Shown piece by piece: positions 39,912 through 48,344 of a stretch of DNA of 60,622 nucleotides. Position 1 is the stretch's first letter. Each line of letters begins with the position of its first letter. The translations under genes were made by a program, and so were the position numbers. Source of the stretch: a virus; the IMG/VR virus record IMGVR_UViG_3300037343_000158, positions 1 to 60,622 of that record. The stretch is one strand, 5' to 3'. The notes under the pieces were generated by a model that had not been told where the DNA came from, did not search any database, and saw only the letters and a list, made by a program, of their open reading frames with translations.

Positions 39912-40949
39912 TTACTTACTAGTCAAACTTATCTCGGATGCCATCGCTTGAATGGCTTCAGAGAGTTTTGTTTGGCCACTAGATGATGTTGCATCGAGGT
40001 ACACACTCCTCTGGAAATTAGCAAGCTCTGCCCTCTCTAGGACAGACATCTCTTCAACAGTGCTCGCTAGATGGCTCCAGTGAGCGCCTAACTCAGAGCT
40101 AAAACGCCAATCAGTTACTACAGGCTTACTGAGTGCCAGCGACTCTGCTAGGAAGGGGGTCCACCAAGGCTCCGAGGAGCGGTAGGTGGAGATTAAAGTG
40201 CCAACAGACCCAGACATGCGGTCCGCAATTTCATCCCTGTTCTCCCACTTGCTGTGCCTCACAGGGGTCATTGGGTGGCGAAGAGTCTTCTCTATAGACG
40301 TTGCCCATTTGGTTTTAGGGGCGTCGCAAGTCCAGAAAGTCTGCTCAGGGTGTGTGACTATAGATAGAGGAGCCTCTTGCAGGATTTGATAGTCCAAATT
40401 TACCCCGAAGAGTTTAGAGGAGTTAATGTTGGGAAGAGCCGACGTTAGAGAGGCTTTGTCTGACCAAGGCAGAGCTGAAAAAATTGTTGTAGGCCACTCT
40501 TGCGTGTACAAGTACTCAATAAAGCTGTAGACATCAGCTGAAAACTTTGAATCGGTCAACAACTCGTCATAGTTATTGCGACGGCTGTAGAAATCTTTTT
40601 TTAAGTCCGAAACATTTAAGTAGCAAGACTTGATTGAGGCCTGTAGTTTATAAGGCTCAGGTGCGTCAATAAAAAGTATTAAGTTGCCAAGCTCTCTGGC
40701 TTTATTTGCAATGGCAAACGCTGGGTAGATTTTGTTCGCAGAGAGGCTTGTCGGAGGAGCAATGCCTACCAAGACAGCGTCGTAAGAAGATAGCTGTTCT
40801 TTACCCATTCGCGATGAGGGCTCGATAAAGTCCACAGAAGCGCCAGAGTCCGTAAGAGACTTATACATTAGCGCCGCAAAGGTGGTGAACCTTGCCGCAG
40901 TTTTAAAAGAACTCTGCTGAGCAGTAGAGCCTGTAATTAGAACTTTCAT
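39912..40949 (-). CDS. Probable GT-B glycosyltransferase, 345 aa
   Basis: An N-terminal Rossmann-like half (MKVLITGSTAQQSSFKTAAR) is followed by a strand with SYDAVLVGIAPP and one with NLILFIDAPEPYKLQ. The C-terminal half has SSEPWWTPFLAESLALSKPVVTDW, which looks like the donor-binding segment of GT-B enzymes. The layout reminds me of T4 beta-glucosyltransferase, which glucosylates modified cytosines in DNA. The place beside the replication genes would suit that, but no base-hydroxymethylating enzyme is seen here. Other sugar-transfer roles are equally possible. AGGGAAG precedes ATG 40949. Confidence 0.6.
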   Translation of the reverse strand: MKVLITGSTAQQSSFKTAARFTTFAALMYKSLTDSGASVDFIEPSSRMGKEQLSSYDAVLVGIAPPTSLSANKIYPAFAIANKARELGNLILFIDAPEPYKLQASIKSCYLNVSDLKKDFYSRRNNYDELLTDSKFSADVYSFIEYLYTQEWPTTIFSALPWSDKASLTSALPNINSSKLFGVNLDYQILQEAPLSIVTHPEQTFWTCDAPKTKWATSIEKTLRHPMTPVRHSKWENRDEIADRMSGSVGTLISTYRSSEPWWTPFLAESLALSKPVVTDWRFSSELGAHWSHLASTVEEMSVLERAELANFQRSVYLDATSSSGQTKLSEAIQAMASEISLTSK

Positions 40950-41033
40950 TGTGTTACTTCCCTAAAGGTTTTTGATTGGCCCAGAAAGCCGCCCAAGGTA
41001 CTGAGCGGCAATCTGGATTATCCAAGTTAGTTC

Positions 41034-41573
41034 TTAGAACGGTGCTGATGGTGCAGAAACAGCGGTAGCAGGCGCTGGAGCAGCAGCTGGCGCTGGAGCT
41101 GGAGCTGGAGCAGCAGCAGCTGGCGCTGGAGCTGCTTGTGCAGGAGCAGCCGAAGCGCCTGAGGAGACGTAATAGTTCTTTATTTCATTGCGCTTCTGGC
41201 CATTGTAGACACGTGAACCAATCTGACCACGGAAGCCGCGGCCAACCATTGCCTGCTCAATTTGAGAGGCGCTTGGCTCACGGTCAAAGAAGCCTTCCTT
41301 GTCTAGACCAAGTGCAGACATCTTGCGGAAAAAGATTCCTAGAGCTGTCGCGTTCTCAGGCGAGATTACCAAGTTGTCCCATACGAGACGGTTGGCGTTT
41401 GCTCCACCCTGAACCTGGCACTTGATTGCGAACATAGTTTTTCCAGACTGGGATGTCTTTGCCTCAGACTCGATTACCTTTAGCTCGTAGTCGCCATCTG
41501 GCAGTGCTTCTATGTTTGATGCTCCTGAGTCAGCAGCATCCTTGATTAGTTCTCCCCAATTAAGTGAACTCAT
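41034..41573 (-). CDS. ssDNA-binding protein (DUF669-like), 179 aa
   Basis: The core (ALPDGDYELKVIESEAKTSQ, SGKTMFAIKCQVQGGANANR, LVWDNLVISPE) is typical of DUF669-type phage proteins that act as single-strand DNA-binding/recombination accessory factors. The last 40 residues are an Ala/Pro-rich flexible tail ending SAPSAPF, similar in style to the tails by which SSBs recruit partners. It lies two bases behind the Sak4-like ATPase, its usual companion. Confidence 0.8.
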   Translation of the reverse strand: MSSLNWGELIKDAADSGASNIEALPDGDYELKVIESEAKTSQSGKTMFAIKCQVQGGANANRLVWDNLVISPENATALGIFFRKMSALGLDKEGFFDREPSASQIEQAMVGRGFRGQIGSRVYNGQKRNEIKNYYVSSGASAAPAQAAPAPAAAAPAPAPAPAAAPAPATAVSAPSAPF

Positions 41574-41575
41574 GT

Positions 41576-42358
41576 TTATACCTCTTCCTTATTTTTCTTA
41601 TTGTTATTTGTCTTTTCGGCCTGTTTAGGTCCGAAGATTGTATCAAGCATCATTTCGATGCTTAGGTTTTGCTGCTCAACGATTGTGCCCAATCGACCCT
41701 GAACACGCTCACCTGCTTCGTAGTCCTTTGTTCGTTCGACGTAAAGCCTACGAACTTTATGCGGAGCACCCATCGGGTCTTGATTAGGTAGCTCCTCAAT
41801 AGCCAAGGCACCGAGGATGTCGTAAAAGTACGGTGCCATGATTTTTAGCTGTCCCTGCAGATAAGGACGGTGCCGTCCATCCTGCGTAACCTGAGACATA
41901 GCCGTTAGCACGACTGCCTCAAGAGGGTTTGTAGCGTGCATTGTCAAGTCACGAAGGTCACGAAGAAGCCCGCCCATGTGGCGAAGTAGTTCGCCCCACT
42001 GTTGCATCTTCATTTGCTCGCTACCTGCAATGTTGTCAATGCACTTGACCTGGAGCTCCGAGATGGAGTCAATAATCAAGGACTTGAACTGGTGCTTGCC
42101 GCTCTGAAGCCATTGGAATGCCTTCATCACAACATCGTAGTCACGGACTGTGACAACAACTGTGTCCCAAGTTCCATCAGCTACTGGCGGTTCCTCCCTC
42201 ATCGGGTCCCAGTACTTGGTGACAATAGGCAAGAATCTGTGCCCACCCTCAACGTCAAGCATGAGACGTGGATAAGGAGCAGTTACGGCGAAGGAGGATT
42301 TACCCACCTTTGATTCACCGTAGACCATTACGGTCAAAGACCGTTGTACTTCACTCAT
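41576..42358 (-). CDS. Sak4-like RecA-family ATPase, 260 aa
   Basis: Sak4 proteins are small RecA-like single-strand annealing ATPases in phages. Here Walker A is GESKVGKSS near residues 15-23, Walker B is the hydrophobic SLIIDSIS near 95-102, and the LDVEGGHRFLP loop follows the P-loop. The length is normal for the group. It is encoded between the ssDNA-binding protein and a Cas4-like nuclease, which together form a phage recombination set. Confidence 0.9.
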   Translation of the reverse strand: MSEVQRSLTVMVYGESKVGKSSFAVTAPYPRLMLDVEGGHRFLPIVTKYWDPMREEPPVADGTWDTVVVTVRDYDVVMKAFQWLQSGKHQFKSLIIDSISELQVKCIDNIAGSEQMKMQQWGELLRHMGGLLRDLRDLTMHATNPLEAVVLTAMSQVTQDGRHRPYLQGQLKIMAPYFYDILGALAIEELPNQDPMGAPHKVRRLYVERTKDYEAGERVQGRLGTIVEQQNLSIEMMLDTIFGPKQAEKTNNNKKNKEEV

Positions 42359-42361
42359 ACG

Positions 42362-43288
42362 TCACTCACTTCCTTTTTTGTCTGTTTCTCCATAGTATGC
42401 ATATGGGTCTGCTACTTCGTACATTGCTTCAATCGCCTGTTCGGCGGCAGAACCGTCGTCCATAAGCGTGCATACAGTGAAGAATTGGCACTTCCACTTG
42501 CAATCCCGAGAAGGGCTTGGGTAAGCGTGGAAGGCGTGGCTTTGTCCGTCGTCTAGAGCAGTGCGAACACGCATCATGTCTGCAACAGTTCCGTGGATAC
42601 GGTCCCAAAAAGACCTGAGGGTAAACACGTTGTGACGTACTTCTATTTGGTCATAGAACGGAGGGCGGGCAGCAGCAGTGCGACGAACCTTCTTTAGAAG
42701 TGTAAAGATTCCTCCCTCTGAGCGGTCGTCTCCCTTGTTCTGGTGTTGCTCAAGCAACATGTACGTCATAATCTGTTCATTCATTGGGGCCAAGTTTGCG
42801 AAGTCGCTAAGAGAGCCACCTACAGTTTTGAAATCTCTGAACATCCGAACACCGTCTATTTTGCGACGAACACGCATGTCCAGCTTGCCTTGCAGCTCAA
42901 CTTCTCCGTTGAACATTGGCATCGTAATCTTTTCTTCTGTAGAAATCATTTCAAGCTCGGAGTCAATTCCGTTCTCCTCAACCCACTGGAGGTAGCCCTC
43001 AAGCATAATGTGCCCTAGCTCAGCTTCCTTCTCAAGCTCAGTGACATCACGGAAGTCCGTTAAGAGAGTCTCTTTCTCCATCTCAACCAACTTAGTGTGT
43101 GCCTGAATAAGAGGAGCCCCCGTTGAGTAGTGCTGGTCTAGTGCCTCGTGGATACGAGAGCCTAATGCTAATGCACCTGTCATCTTCTTTTCAGTTGGCT
43201 GTAGACGGCGGTAGTACGTAAACCACCAGCGTCTTTTGCAGTCTTTGAACGTCTGAATTTCGGAGTTGCTTATTCGCATAATCGTCAT
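42362..43288 (-). CDS. Cas4/RecB-like exonuclease, 308 aa
   Basis: A PD-(D/E)XK nuclease of the Cas4 type, which degrades DNA ends to make single strands. Cysteines for an Fe-S cluster flank the protein: C17 in QTFKDCKRRWW and three in DCKWKCQFFTVC near residue 275. Catalytic residues lie in the VRRKIDGVRMFRDFKT stretch (D and D-F-K). Start ATG 43288 overlaps the SNF2 stop as ATGA. Phage Cas4-like proteins without other cas genes are common in actinophages; there is no CRISPR here. Confidence 0.9.
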   Translation of the reverse strand: MTIMRISNSEIQTFKDCKRRWWFTYYRRLQPTEKKMTGALALGSRIHEALDQHYSTGAPLIQAHTKLVEMEKETLLTDFRDVTELEKEAELGHIMLEGYLQWVEENGIDSELEMISTEEKITMPMFNGEVELQGKLDMRVRRKIDGVRMFRDFKTVGGSLSDFANLAPMNEQIMTYMLLEQHQNKGDDRSEGGIFTLLKKVRRTAAARPPFYDQIEVRHNVFTLRSFWDRIHGTVADMMRVRTALDDGQSHAFHAYPSPSRDCKWKCQFFTVCTLMDDGSAAEQAIEAMYEVADPYAYYGETDKKGSE

Positions 43289-45093
43289 TTTTTAGCCTTG
43301 TCTTCCTTGAGCATCGAGAGCAGTTGGTCTTTATCTTTCACTATCTGCTCGAAGTTGTCTGCTTTTTTCTCTAGTACTTGGATAACTCGCTCTTCAATAC
43401 TGTCTTCTGTAACGTAGTCAGTGATGATAATTGAGTCGTGAATCTCAGAACCAATTCTGTGTACGCGGTCCATAGCCTGCTTGTGGTCAACCAAAGACCA
43501 CGGACGTTGAAGCATGATAAGCCTGCGAGCTGCTGTCAAGGTGATTCCAACTCCACCAGCCTGCGCAGTGAAAAGAATCCACTTAATACGCCCGCTCTGG
43601 AAGTCGTCTACCGCTTGCTGGCGCTCGTCTTCGTTCTGCAGTCCAGTAATAAGTCCGTGCTTAATCCCAGCCTTTGTCATGGCAGCACTTAGCAAGTAGA
43701 TAAGCTGACGAGACACCGCGCAGACTGCTACGGAGTCCTCACCAAAGTCTTTAGCCTTTATGTCTGACATCACAGCATCGACTTTACAAGAGGGCTCTGA
43801 CAAAGTAGCTTTTATCTCTCCTGTTGACTCGTCCACTGTTAGCTCAGCGTAAGCGTTAGCAAACTGGTTGAGCCTAGTGGTCTGGGTCAAGATACTTGGG
43901 GCGGTTAGAGCCTGTCCATCGTCCAGTTCAGCAATCATAGTGTCGCGCATCTGAGCATAAGCCTTTTTCTGCTTAGTAGACATTTCTACATCTCGGCGCT
44001 CGTTCATAACTTCTGGAAGCCAAGGAAGAACCTTCTGCTTCAACATGCGACGCATGTGCGGGTTGAGAGTTTTGTAGAACTCTTCTTGCATGTGAGGCTT
44101 TACGCCCAAAACCAACATACCGCCAAAGGCGTTGAGCATTGTGTCAATCATTCGCTCAATCCATTTGGTCTTGCTTGGCCACTCACGAGCATCTAGCCAG
44201 TGCAGGATAGGCCAAAGGTCCACAACGTCATTAGCAATAGGGGTACCAGTCATTGCAAAGCGTATATCCGCTTCTCCCGTAGCTGACCACAGTGCTCTAG
44301 TCTGTTTTGACTTGGGGTCTTTAGAGCGGTGAATTTCGTCGGCAACTACTGCCTTAAACTCGATGTTGTTTAGTTCACGAATGTGGACTTCGCAACGGGT
44401 TTCACTAATACTTTCGTCGTGGCCCCCGCACGCTGAGCAACGAGTCAACGCAACGGAGCCATAAGGTGCAAGTCTGCTGTGAGACCGTAGGGACTCCCAG
44501 TTAATAATGAAGACATCGATGTTGCTCTCAACAGAAACGTCAAATTGCTTCTTACGCTGGGCAGCTGAGCCCTTGATAACCTGAGTAGTGACTTCAGGCC
44601 ACCATCTCTGAAATTCGCGTTGCCAGTTCTTCTTCAAAGTGTTGGGGCAGACAATCATGGCGGGAAAAACATCCTCGCCTTGCTCTCTAAGAAGCTTTAA
44701 GGCACGAATAGCCTGAGCGGTCTTACCTAAGCCTGGTTCGTCGGCCAAGAGAGCCCTTCTAGCGGTCGCTAGATACGCTACACCAGCTCTTTGGTGCGGG
44801 AACAGGTCTTCATCCCCGTCGTGCTCTTCAAGCTCTCTAAGAGCCATAGAGGGTTCTATACGGGTAGTTATTGTGTGCTGGGCCCAAGACGAAAGGCCTT
44901 CGCCAATCTCTAAGTTGTCCTTAAATGTTGAACGTAGGGCTAAACAGCTTGACCAGCTAAGCGGTATGCGCCAAACTTGCTCTTTTGTGTTCCAAGAGGA
45001 GCCTGGAATGCTTTTACACAGCTCTTTGTACCGCCAATCAGCGTTTATAAGAATGTGAGTCCCGTTTGGGTCCAATTCTGCCGATACAGCCAC
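43285..45093 (-). CDS. SNF2-family DNA helicase/translocase, 602 aa
   Basis: The helicase core has Walker A DEPGLGKTAQ (118-127), a DEIH box (VVADEIHRSKDP), the SAT-like MTGTPIAND and a C-terminal motif VI (KQAMDRVHRIGSE). An N-terminal region (residues 1-70) resembles the small HARP-like domain of SMARCAL1-type annealing helicases. It would move on double-stranded DNA and assist replication-fork or recombination steps. It starts at GTG 45093 with AGAGG six bases upstream. The 69-base gap before it contains a CCCC/GGGG mini-hairpin flanked by AACAC/GTGTT. Confidence 0.95.
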   Translation of the reverse strand: MAVSAELDPNGTHILINADWRYKELCKSIPGSSWNTKEQVWRIPLSWSSCLALRSTFKDNLEIGEGLSSWAQHTITTRIEPSMALRELEEHDGDEDLFPHQRAGVAYLATARRALLADEPGLGKTAQAIRALKLLREQGEDVFPAMIVCPNTLKKNWQREFQRWWPEVTTQVIKGSAAQRKKQFDVSVESNIDVFIINWESLRSHSRLAPYGSVALTRCSACGGHDESISETRCEVHIRELNNIEFKAVVADEIHRSKDPKSKQTRALWSATGEADIRFAMTGTPIANDVVDLWPILHWLDAREWPSKTKWIERMIDTMLNAFGGMLVLGVKPHMQEEFYKTLNPHMRRMLKQKVLPWLPEVMNERRDVEMSTKQKKAYAQMRDTMIAELDDGQALTAPSILTQTTRLNQFANAYAELTVDESTGEIKATLSEPSCKVDAVMSDIKAKDFGEDSVAVCAVSRQLIYLLSAAMTKAGIKHGLITGLQNEDERQQAVDDFQSGRIKWILFTAQAGGVGITLTAARRLIMLQRPWSLVDHKQAMDRVHRIGSEIHDSIIITDYVTEDSIEERVIQVLEKKADNFEQIVKDKDQLLSMLKEDKAKK

Positions 45094-45162
45094 TGCTACC
45101 TCTTTCGTCGTTATGTATAGATACTAACACAGAATAAGACCCCGTGGGGCAAATCGTGTTAG

Positions 45163-45645
45163 TTACTTTTCATTATTTAATAATGCCCTAGGAATCCAAC
45201 TTTGTCTAGCTAAAGCCAGTAGAGCGTGTCGGATTGCGTCAAGCGCGTGACCTTCGCCACCTCTGTGCCATGTCTCAAGCTTTTTTAGTGCAGGGTTGGG
45301 GAACATGTTTTTAGCATCAACTGGGGCTTGAACTTTCACTTTTTCTAGGTCATACCCAGCTTCTCGACATAACTGCTTAAGAACTCCGATTTGTTCCAAA
45401 GAGTAGGGAGCCTGAGAATTACGCACAGTCTGTTGATTTATAGTGAATCTTTCGTAGACAACTAAAAAGACGTCAAAACCCTCAGCACCCTGCTTTAAGC
45501 CGTCTCTAACTCGTTCGGCATAATCATCCGCGTCAACCTCATCGGACCACTCAAGAACAGGGTTGACATCGTGGTCGCCATTCCAAGTGATAAAAGCTAT
45601 TCCACTGGCTTTTCCAGGGTCTACTGACAAAATCCCAATCTTCAT
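45163..45645 (-). CDS. RuvC-like Holliday junction resolvase, 160 aa
   Basis: An RNase H-fold endonuclease that cuts branched DNA. The acidic residues are the Asp in ILSVDPGKASGIA (D9), the Glu in VVYERFT and the Asp in GHALDAIRHALL. Start ATG 45645 is chosen, not the longer in-frame start, because it overlaps the polA stop as TAATG and yields a protein beginning directly at the first catalytic strand. It is probably needed to clear recombination intermediates before packaging. Confidence 0.9.
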   Translation of the reverse strand: MKIGILSVDPGKASGIAFITWNGDHDVNPVLEWSDEVDADDYAERVRDGLKQGAEGFDVFLVVYERFTINQQTVRNSQAPYSLEQIGVLKQLCREAGYDLEKVKVQAPVDAKNMFPNPALKKLETWHRGGEGHALDAIRHALLALARQSWIPRALLNNEK

Positions 45646-47471
45646 TAGTACTTCGACCCCCAGTTTTCTAAGGGGCCATCCACGTCTGCTGTCAGTGGCA
45701 CTGCCCAGCCCTCTGTTGTAGTCATACATTCCTTAACGATTCTTTTAATCTCCTCTGCGTTCTCGCGGGGAGCCTGAAGCACTATCTCATCGTGTACAGG
45801 GACAATAAGGTAATCAGTCAAGTCTGCGGCATCCAACTTTACGAGGTTGGATTTGAATACCTCAGCTGCCCCGCCTTGCACAAGGTAATTAACCAGCGTA
45901 TAAGTGCGGTCATCATCGCAAGGTAGGCGTCTGCCAGTCCAAGTGTGAACGTAGCCCTCTCCTTCATTGCGGTATCTCTTCTGCCCTACGTCGTTTACCT
46001 GCTTTTGGAACATAGCCATACCTGGATAGTTGATATCAAACGAGTCAGAGACAGCTTGCATATTTTCTTTTGGCACGCCAGCAGTCAAAGCTTGCTTAGC
46101 CACTCCTGCCCCGTAGAGACGTCCGTAGACAACTCCCTTAATCAAGTTACGCCGTTTATCGGACTTAATCATCGTTGGGTCTTGATAAACCTGACGACCA
46201 ATTTCAGTAAAGGGGTCAGAGCCTTCCGCGTCTGCGCGGTTGAACAGCTCAATAAGGTTTGGGTCACCAGACATAGAGGCGAACATACGGAACTCGACTT
46301 GGTCAAGGTCCGAGGTAATGATTACGTGATTCTCGTCTTTGGGTATAAATGCACGTCGCACAACGTCGTCGCCTTTAGGAAGAGTTTGCAGTGCAGGCTC
46401 AGTAATAGACATGCGCGAAGTCCTAGCAGCCAAAGTGTTGATAGATGGATGCAGGAACCCGTTGGAGTTTTTCTCCATAAAGTTGCTGAAGTAAGTGCTG
46501 GCAAGCTTGTCTGCTTTACGTTGCTTAAGCACAACCTCTGCAAGGTTTTTTACTTCTGCGTTGCCCTCGATTGCGAGGCGTTTAATTTCATCTTTGCTCG
46601 CGGACTTCTGGCCCGACGGGGTGAATGCAGTGAGCTCAGCGCCTAGACCCTCAAAAGTTCGGACCAACTGTTGATTGCTGGTCATTGAAGAGTTGTAGGT
46701 GTTGTAGAACCACAGCTTTGTACGTTCTGTGTAGTCAATTAGTTCTTCGTACTTATCTTTAGAGTACTCAAGGTCAATACGTGCACCATTGACTTCCATG
46801 CGAGTGGCAATTTTTCTAACAGCCATCTCAAGTTCATAAGCTTTGTAGTAGGGGCCTTCTGGTCCACACTGCTGGTAGAACATTTCCCAAAGTCTGGTTG
46901 TTAGGACGGTGTCCAGAGCGCCGTAGGCCCAGTAGGGCTCGTATGTGACTGGAACAGTCCCCCAAGTCCAGCCATTTTTAATCATTCCTATGTCTAAGCC
47001 TTCTTGCAACTGAGCAGAGTGACGGTCAATGAACTGCGCAGACAGTGGCTTAAGCCCAGCAGCGCCGAGAGGGTTGATAATGCGAGCCATAATCATGGTG
47101 TCGTGGGCACGGTCCCAAGGCATCTCCCACTCAGACTTGACGGCAAACCACTTGGCTTCAAAAGCTATGTTGTGACAAATTACAGGGCCAGAGAACTCCT
47201 TTATAGCCTGATAAAATACTCCAGCCCAGCTCTCCCAAGGAATCGCCCAGCCCTGCATTCCATCGCCAACCTGAACAAGACGGATTCGACCGTGCCAAGG
47301 AGAGAAAGCGTCCTTCTTTGGGTTACCTGGAAGTTCGCCTGTCTCAATGTCAACAGAAATAGCGTTGTGGGGTCGGCGCTCGCTCATCCAACGGAGAAAT
47401 TCTTCAGCTTTCTCGACGCTGTCTACTAAATGAAGCTGCACCTGAGATAGGTCAGTTATCTTGTCTGTCAT
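45645..47471 (-). CDS. polA: DNA polymerase I-type (family A) replicative polymerase
   Basis: A 608-residue family A polymerase with a 3'-5' proofreading domain and no 5'-3' nuclease. Exo motifs are D41/E43 (VDIETG), the Asn in CHNIAFEAKW and the GALDT near 184. Polymerase motif A is SDLDQVEFR (D388), motif B is KRRNLIKGVVYG with Tyr449 at the site equal to E. coli Phe762, and motif C is VPVHDE (560-562). Viral surveys link a Phe or Tyr here with virulent lifestyles and Leu with temperate ones. It replicates the phage genome together with the primase-helicase. Confidence 0.95.
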   Translation of the reverse strand: MTDKITDLSQVQLHLVDSVEKAEEFLRWMSERRPHNAISVDIETGELPGNPKKDAFSPWHGRIRLVQVGDGMQGWAIPWESWAGVFYQAIKEFSGPVICHNIAFEAKWFAVKSEWEMPWDRAHDTMIMARIINPLGAAGLKPLSAQFIDRHSAQLQEGLDIGMIKNGWTWGTVPVTYEPYWAYGALDTVLTTRLWEMFYQQCGPEGPYYKAYELEMAVRKIATRMEVNGARIDLEYSKDKYEELIDYTERTKLWFYNTYNSSMTSNQQLVRTFEGLGAELTAFTPSGQKSASKDEIKRLAIEGNAEVKNLAEVVLKQRKADKLASTYFSNFMEKNSNGFLHPSINTLAARTSRMSITEPALQTLPKGDDVVRRAFIPKDENHVIITSDLDQVEFRMFASMSGDPNLIELFNRADAEGSDPFTEIGRQVYQDPTMIKSDKRRNLIKGVVYGRLYGAGVAKQALTAGVPKENMQAVSDSFDINYPGMAMFQKQVNDVGQKRYRNEGEGYVHTWTGRRLPCDDDRTYTLVNYLVQGGAAEVFKSNLVKLDAADLTDYLIVPVHDEIVLQAPRENAEEIKRIVKECMTTTEGWAVPLTADVDGPLENWGSKY

Positions 47472-47508
47472 TTTGTCCCTGTCATTTTGTGTTGCTATTG
47501 TATCTTAT

Positions 47509-47982
47509 TTATGGAATCATTTCTACCCTATAGATGCGCTCAATTTCTGAGTCCGCATTTGAGGCCTGTTCTAGGAGCCTCTGAGCAACCTTTGTCAGGT
47601 AACGAGCGCCACCATCAGGGTCAAATTTATACAAAGCATCCAGTACTGGACCTGGCTCGTCGCTAACCTGAGCCCAAGTTCGGTCTTGTTCTGGGAACAA
47701 TAAAGGCATGTTTCTGTCAGGTCTGCACTCTACGCACGGGATTGCGTCATCTGAAAGCTGTTCTGACTTTGACTCGCTAAGGCCGTACCTTTTAACTAGA
47801 GAACAAGTTGCCGCGTGGAAGACAATCGAGATGCCTATTCTAGAAAGTATGTAAGAGCCGTTCTCGGTACGGTAGAGCTTAAACTCAATCCACCTAAAGG
47901 AGTCGTATCTTTTGGAAGAGGACTCTCCTAAAAGTTGGCCGCTAAATTGTAAGGTTCTAGACCCGTCTTTTACTTCAAACAT
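47509..47982 (-). CDS. Hypothetical protein, 157 aa
   Basis: Not recognised. The product (MFEVKDGSRTLQFSGQLLGE...) begins with beta-rich sequence and has a central SKSEQLSDDAIPCVECRPD with a Cys pair. It ends in an acidic helix. Its start overlaps the next upstream gene's stop by one base, so it is part of a leftward string between the tail fibre and polA. The central segment may bind zinc, but only two Cys are close together. Confidence 0.6.
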   Translation of the reverse strand: MFEVKDGSRTLQFSGQLLGESSSKRYDSFRWIEFKLYRTENGSYILSRIGISIVFHAATCSLVKRYGLSESKSEQLSDDAIPCVECRPDRNMPLLFPEQDRTWAQVSDEPGPVLDALYKFDPDGGARYLTKVAQRLLEQASNADSEIERIYRVEMIP

Positions 47983-48344
47983 TACTCTGGCCCCTCTTCG
48001 TCTTTATAGTAAACCGATTCCCACCAGCGTAAAACTTCTTCTTTTGCCCACTCTATTTCTGCCCAGCCGCCCTTAAGATGCCAACCATCTAAAGGGTTAT
48101 CTTCATCAAGTGCGATGGGGGACAACCCTCGAGAAGCATCTTTTATGTAAGACACGAGATTTTCTAGATGCACATAGACCTCTTCGTCTGTCAAAGACTT
48201 CAGTTCTGCTGTGTTACTAAAGTTTAGAATTACTCTCTGCTCTACTCCGTCAGAGTCTGTGATTGTCTTTACCCAGCGTGGTCTATCAGCCAACGAGGCA
48301 CCGCCCGCAGGTATTGCCCCGTCATATTCAAAAAGGTAGGTCAT
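47982..48344 (-). CDS. Hypothetical protein, 120 aa
   Basis: Not recognised. The acidic product (MTYLFEYDGAIPAGGASLAD...) ends with KEEVLRWWESVYYKDEEGPE. It sits directly behind the S74-type fibre gene with a 4-base overlap (ATGA-type), so it could be a fibre accessory, but nothing in the sequence shows this. Confidence 0.6.
   Translation of the reverse strand: MTYLFEYDGAIPAGGASLADRPRWVKTITDSDGVEQRVILNFSNTAELKSLTDEEVYVHLENLVSYIKDASRGLSPIALDEDNPLDGWHLKGGWAEIEWAKEEVLRWWESVYYKDEEGPE

Noticed and set aside
42362-43288. Cas4-like nuclease as a sign of a CRISPR system
   Set aside because: No cas1, cas2 or repeat array is present. The neighbours (Sak4, SNF2, SSB) show a phage recombination role.
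45646-45729. Longer N-terminus of the RuvC-like protein
   Set aside because: It would overlap the polA end by 84 bases, adds residues absent from the family, and ATG 45645 forms a TAATG coupling with polA.
45945-46646. 233-residue plus-strand frame opposite polA
   Set aside because: It lies entirely antisense to conserved polymerase motifs, has no ribosome-binding site and a Cys/Ser-rich composition typical of a shadow frame.
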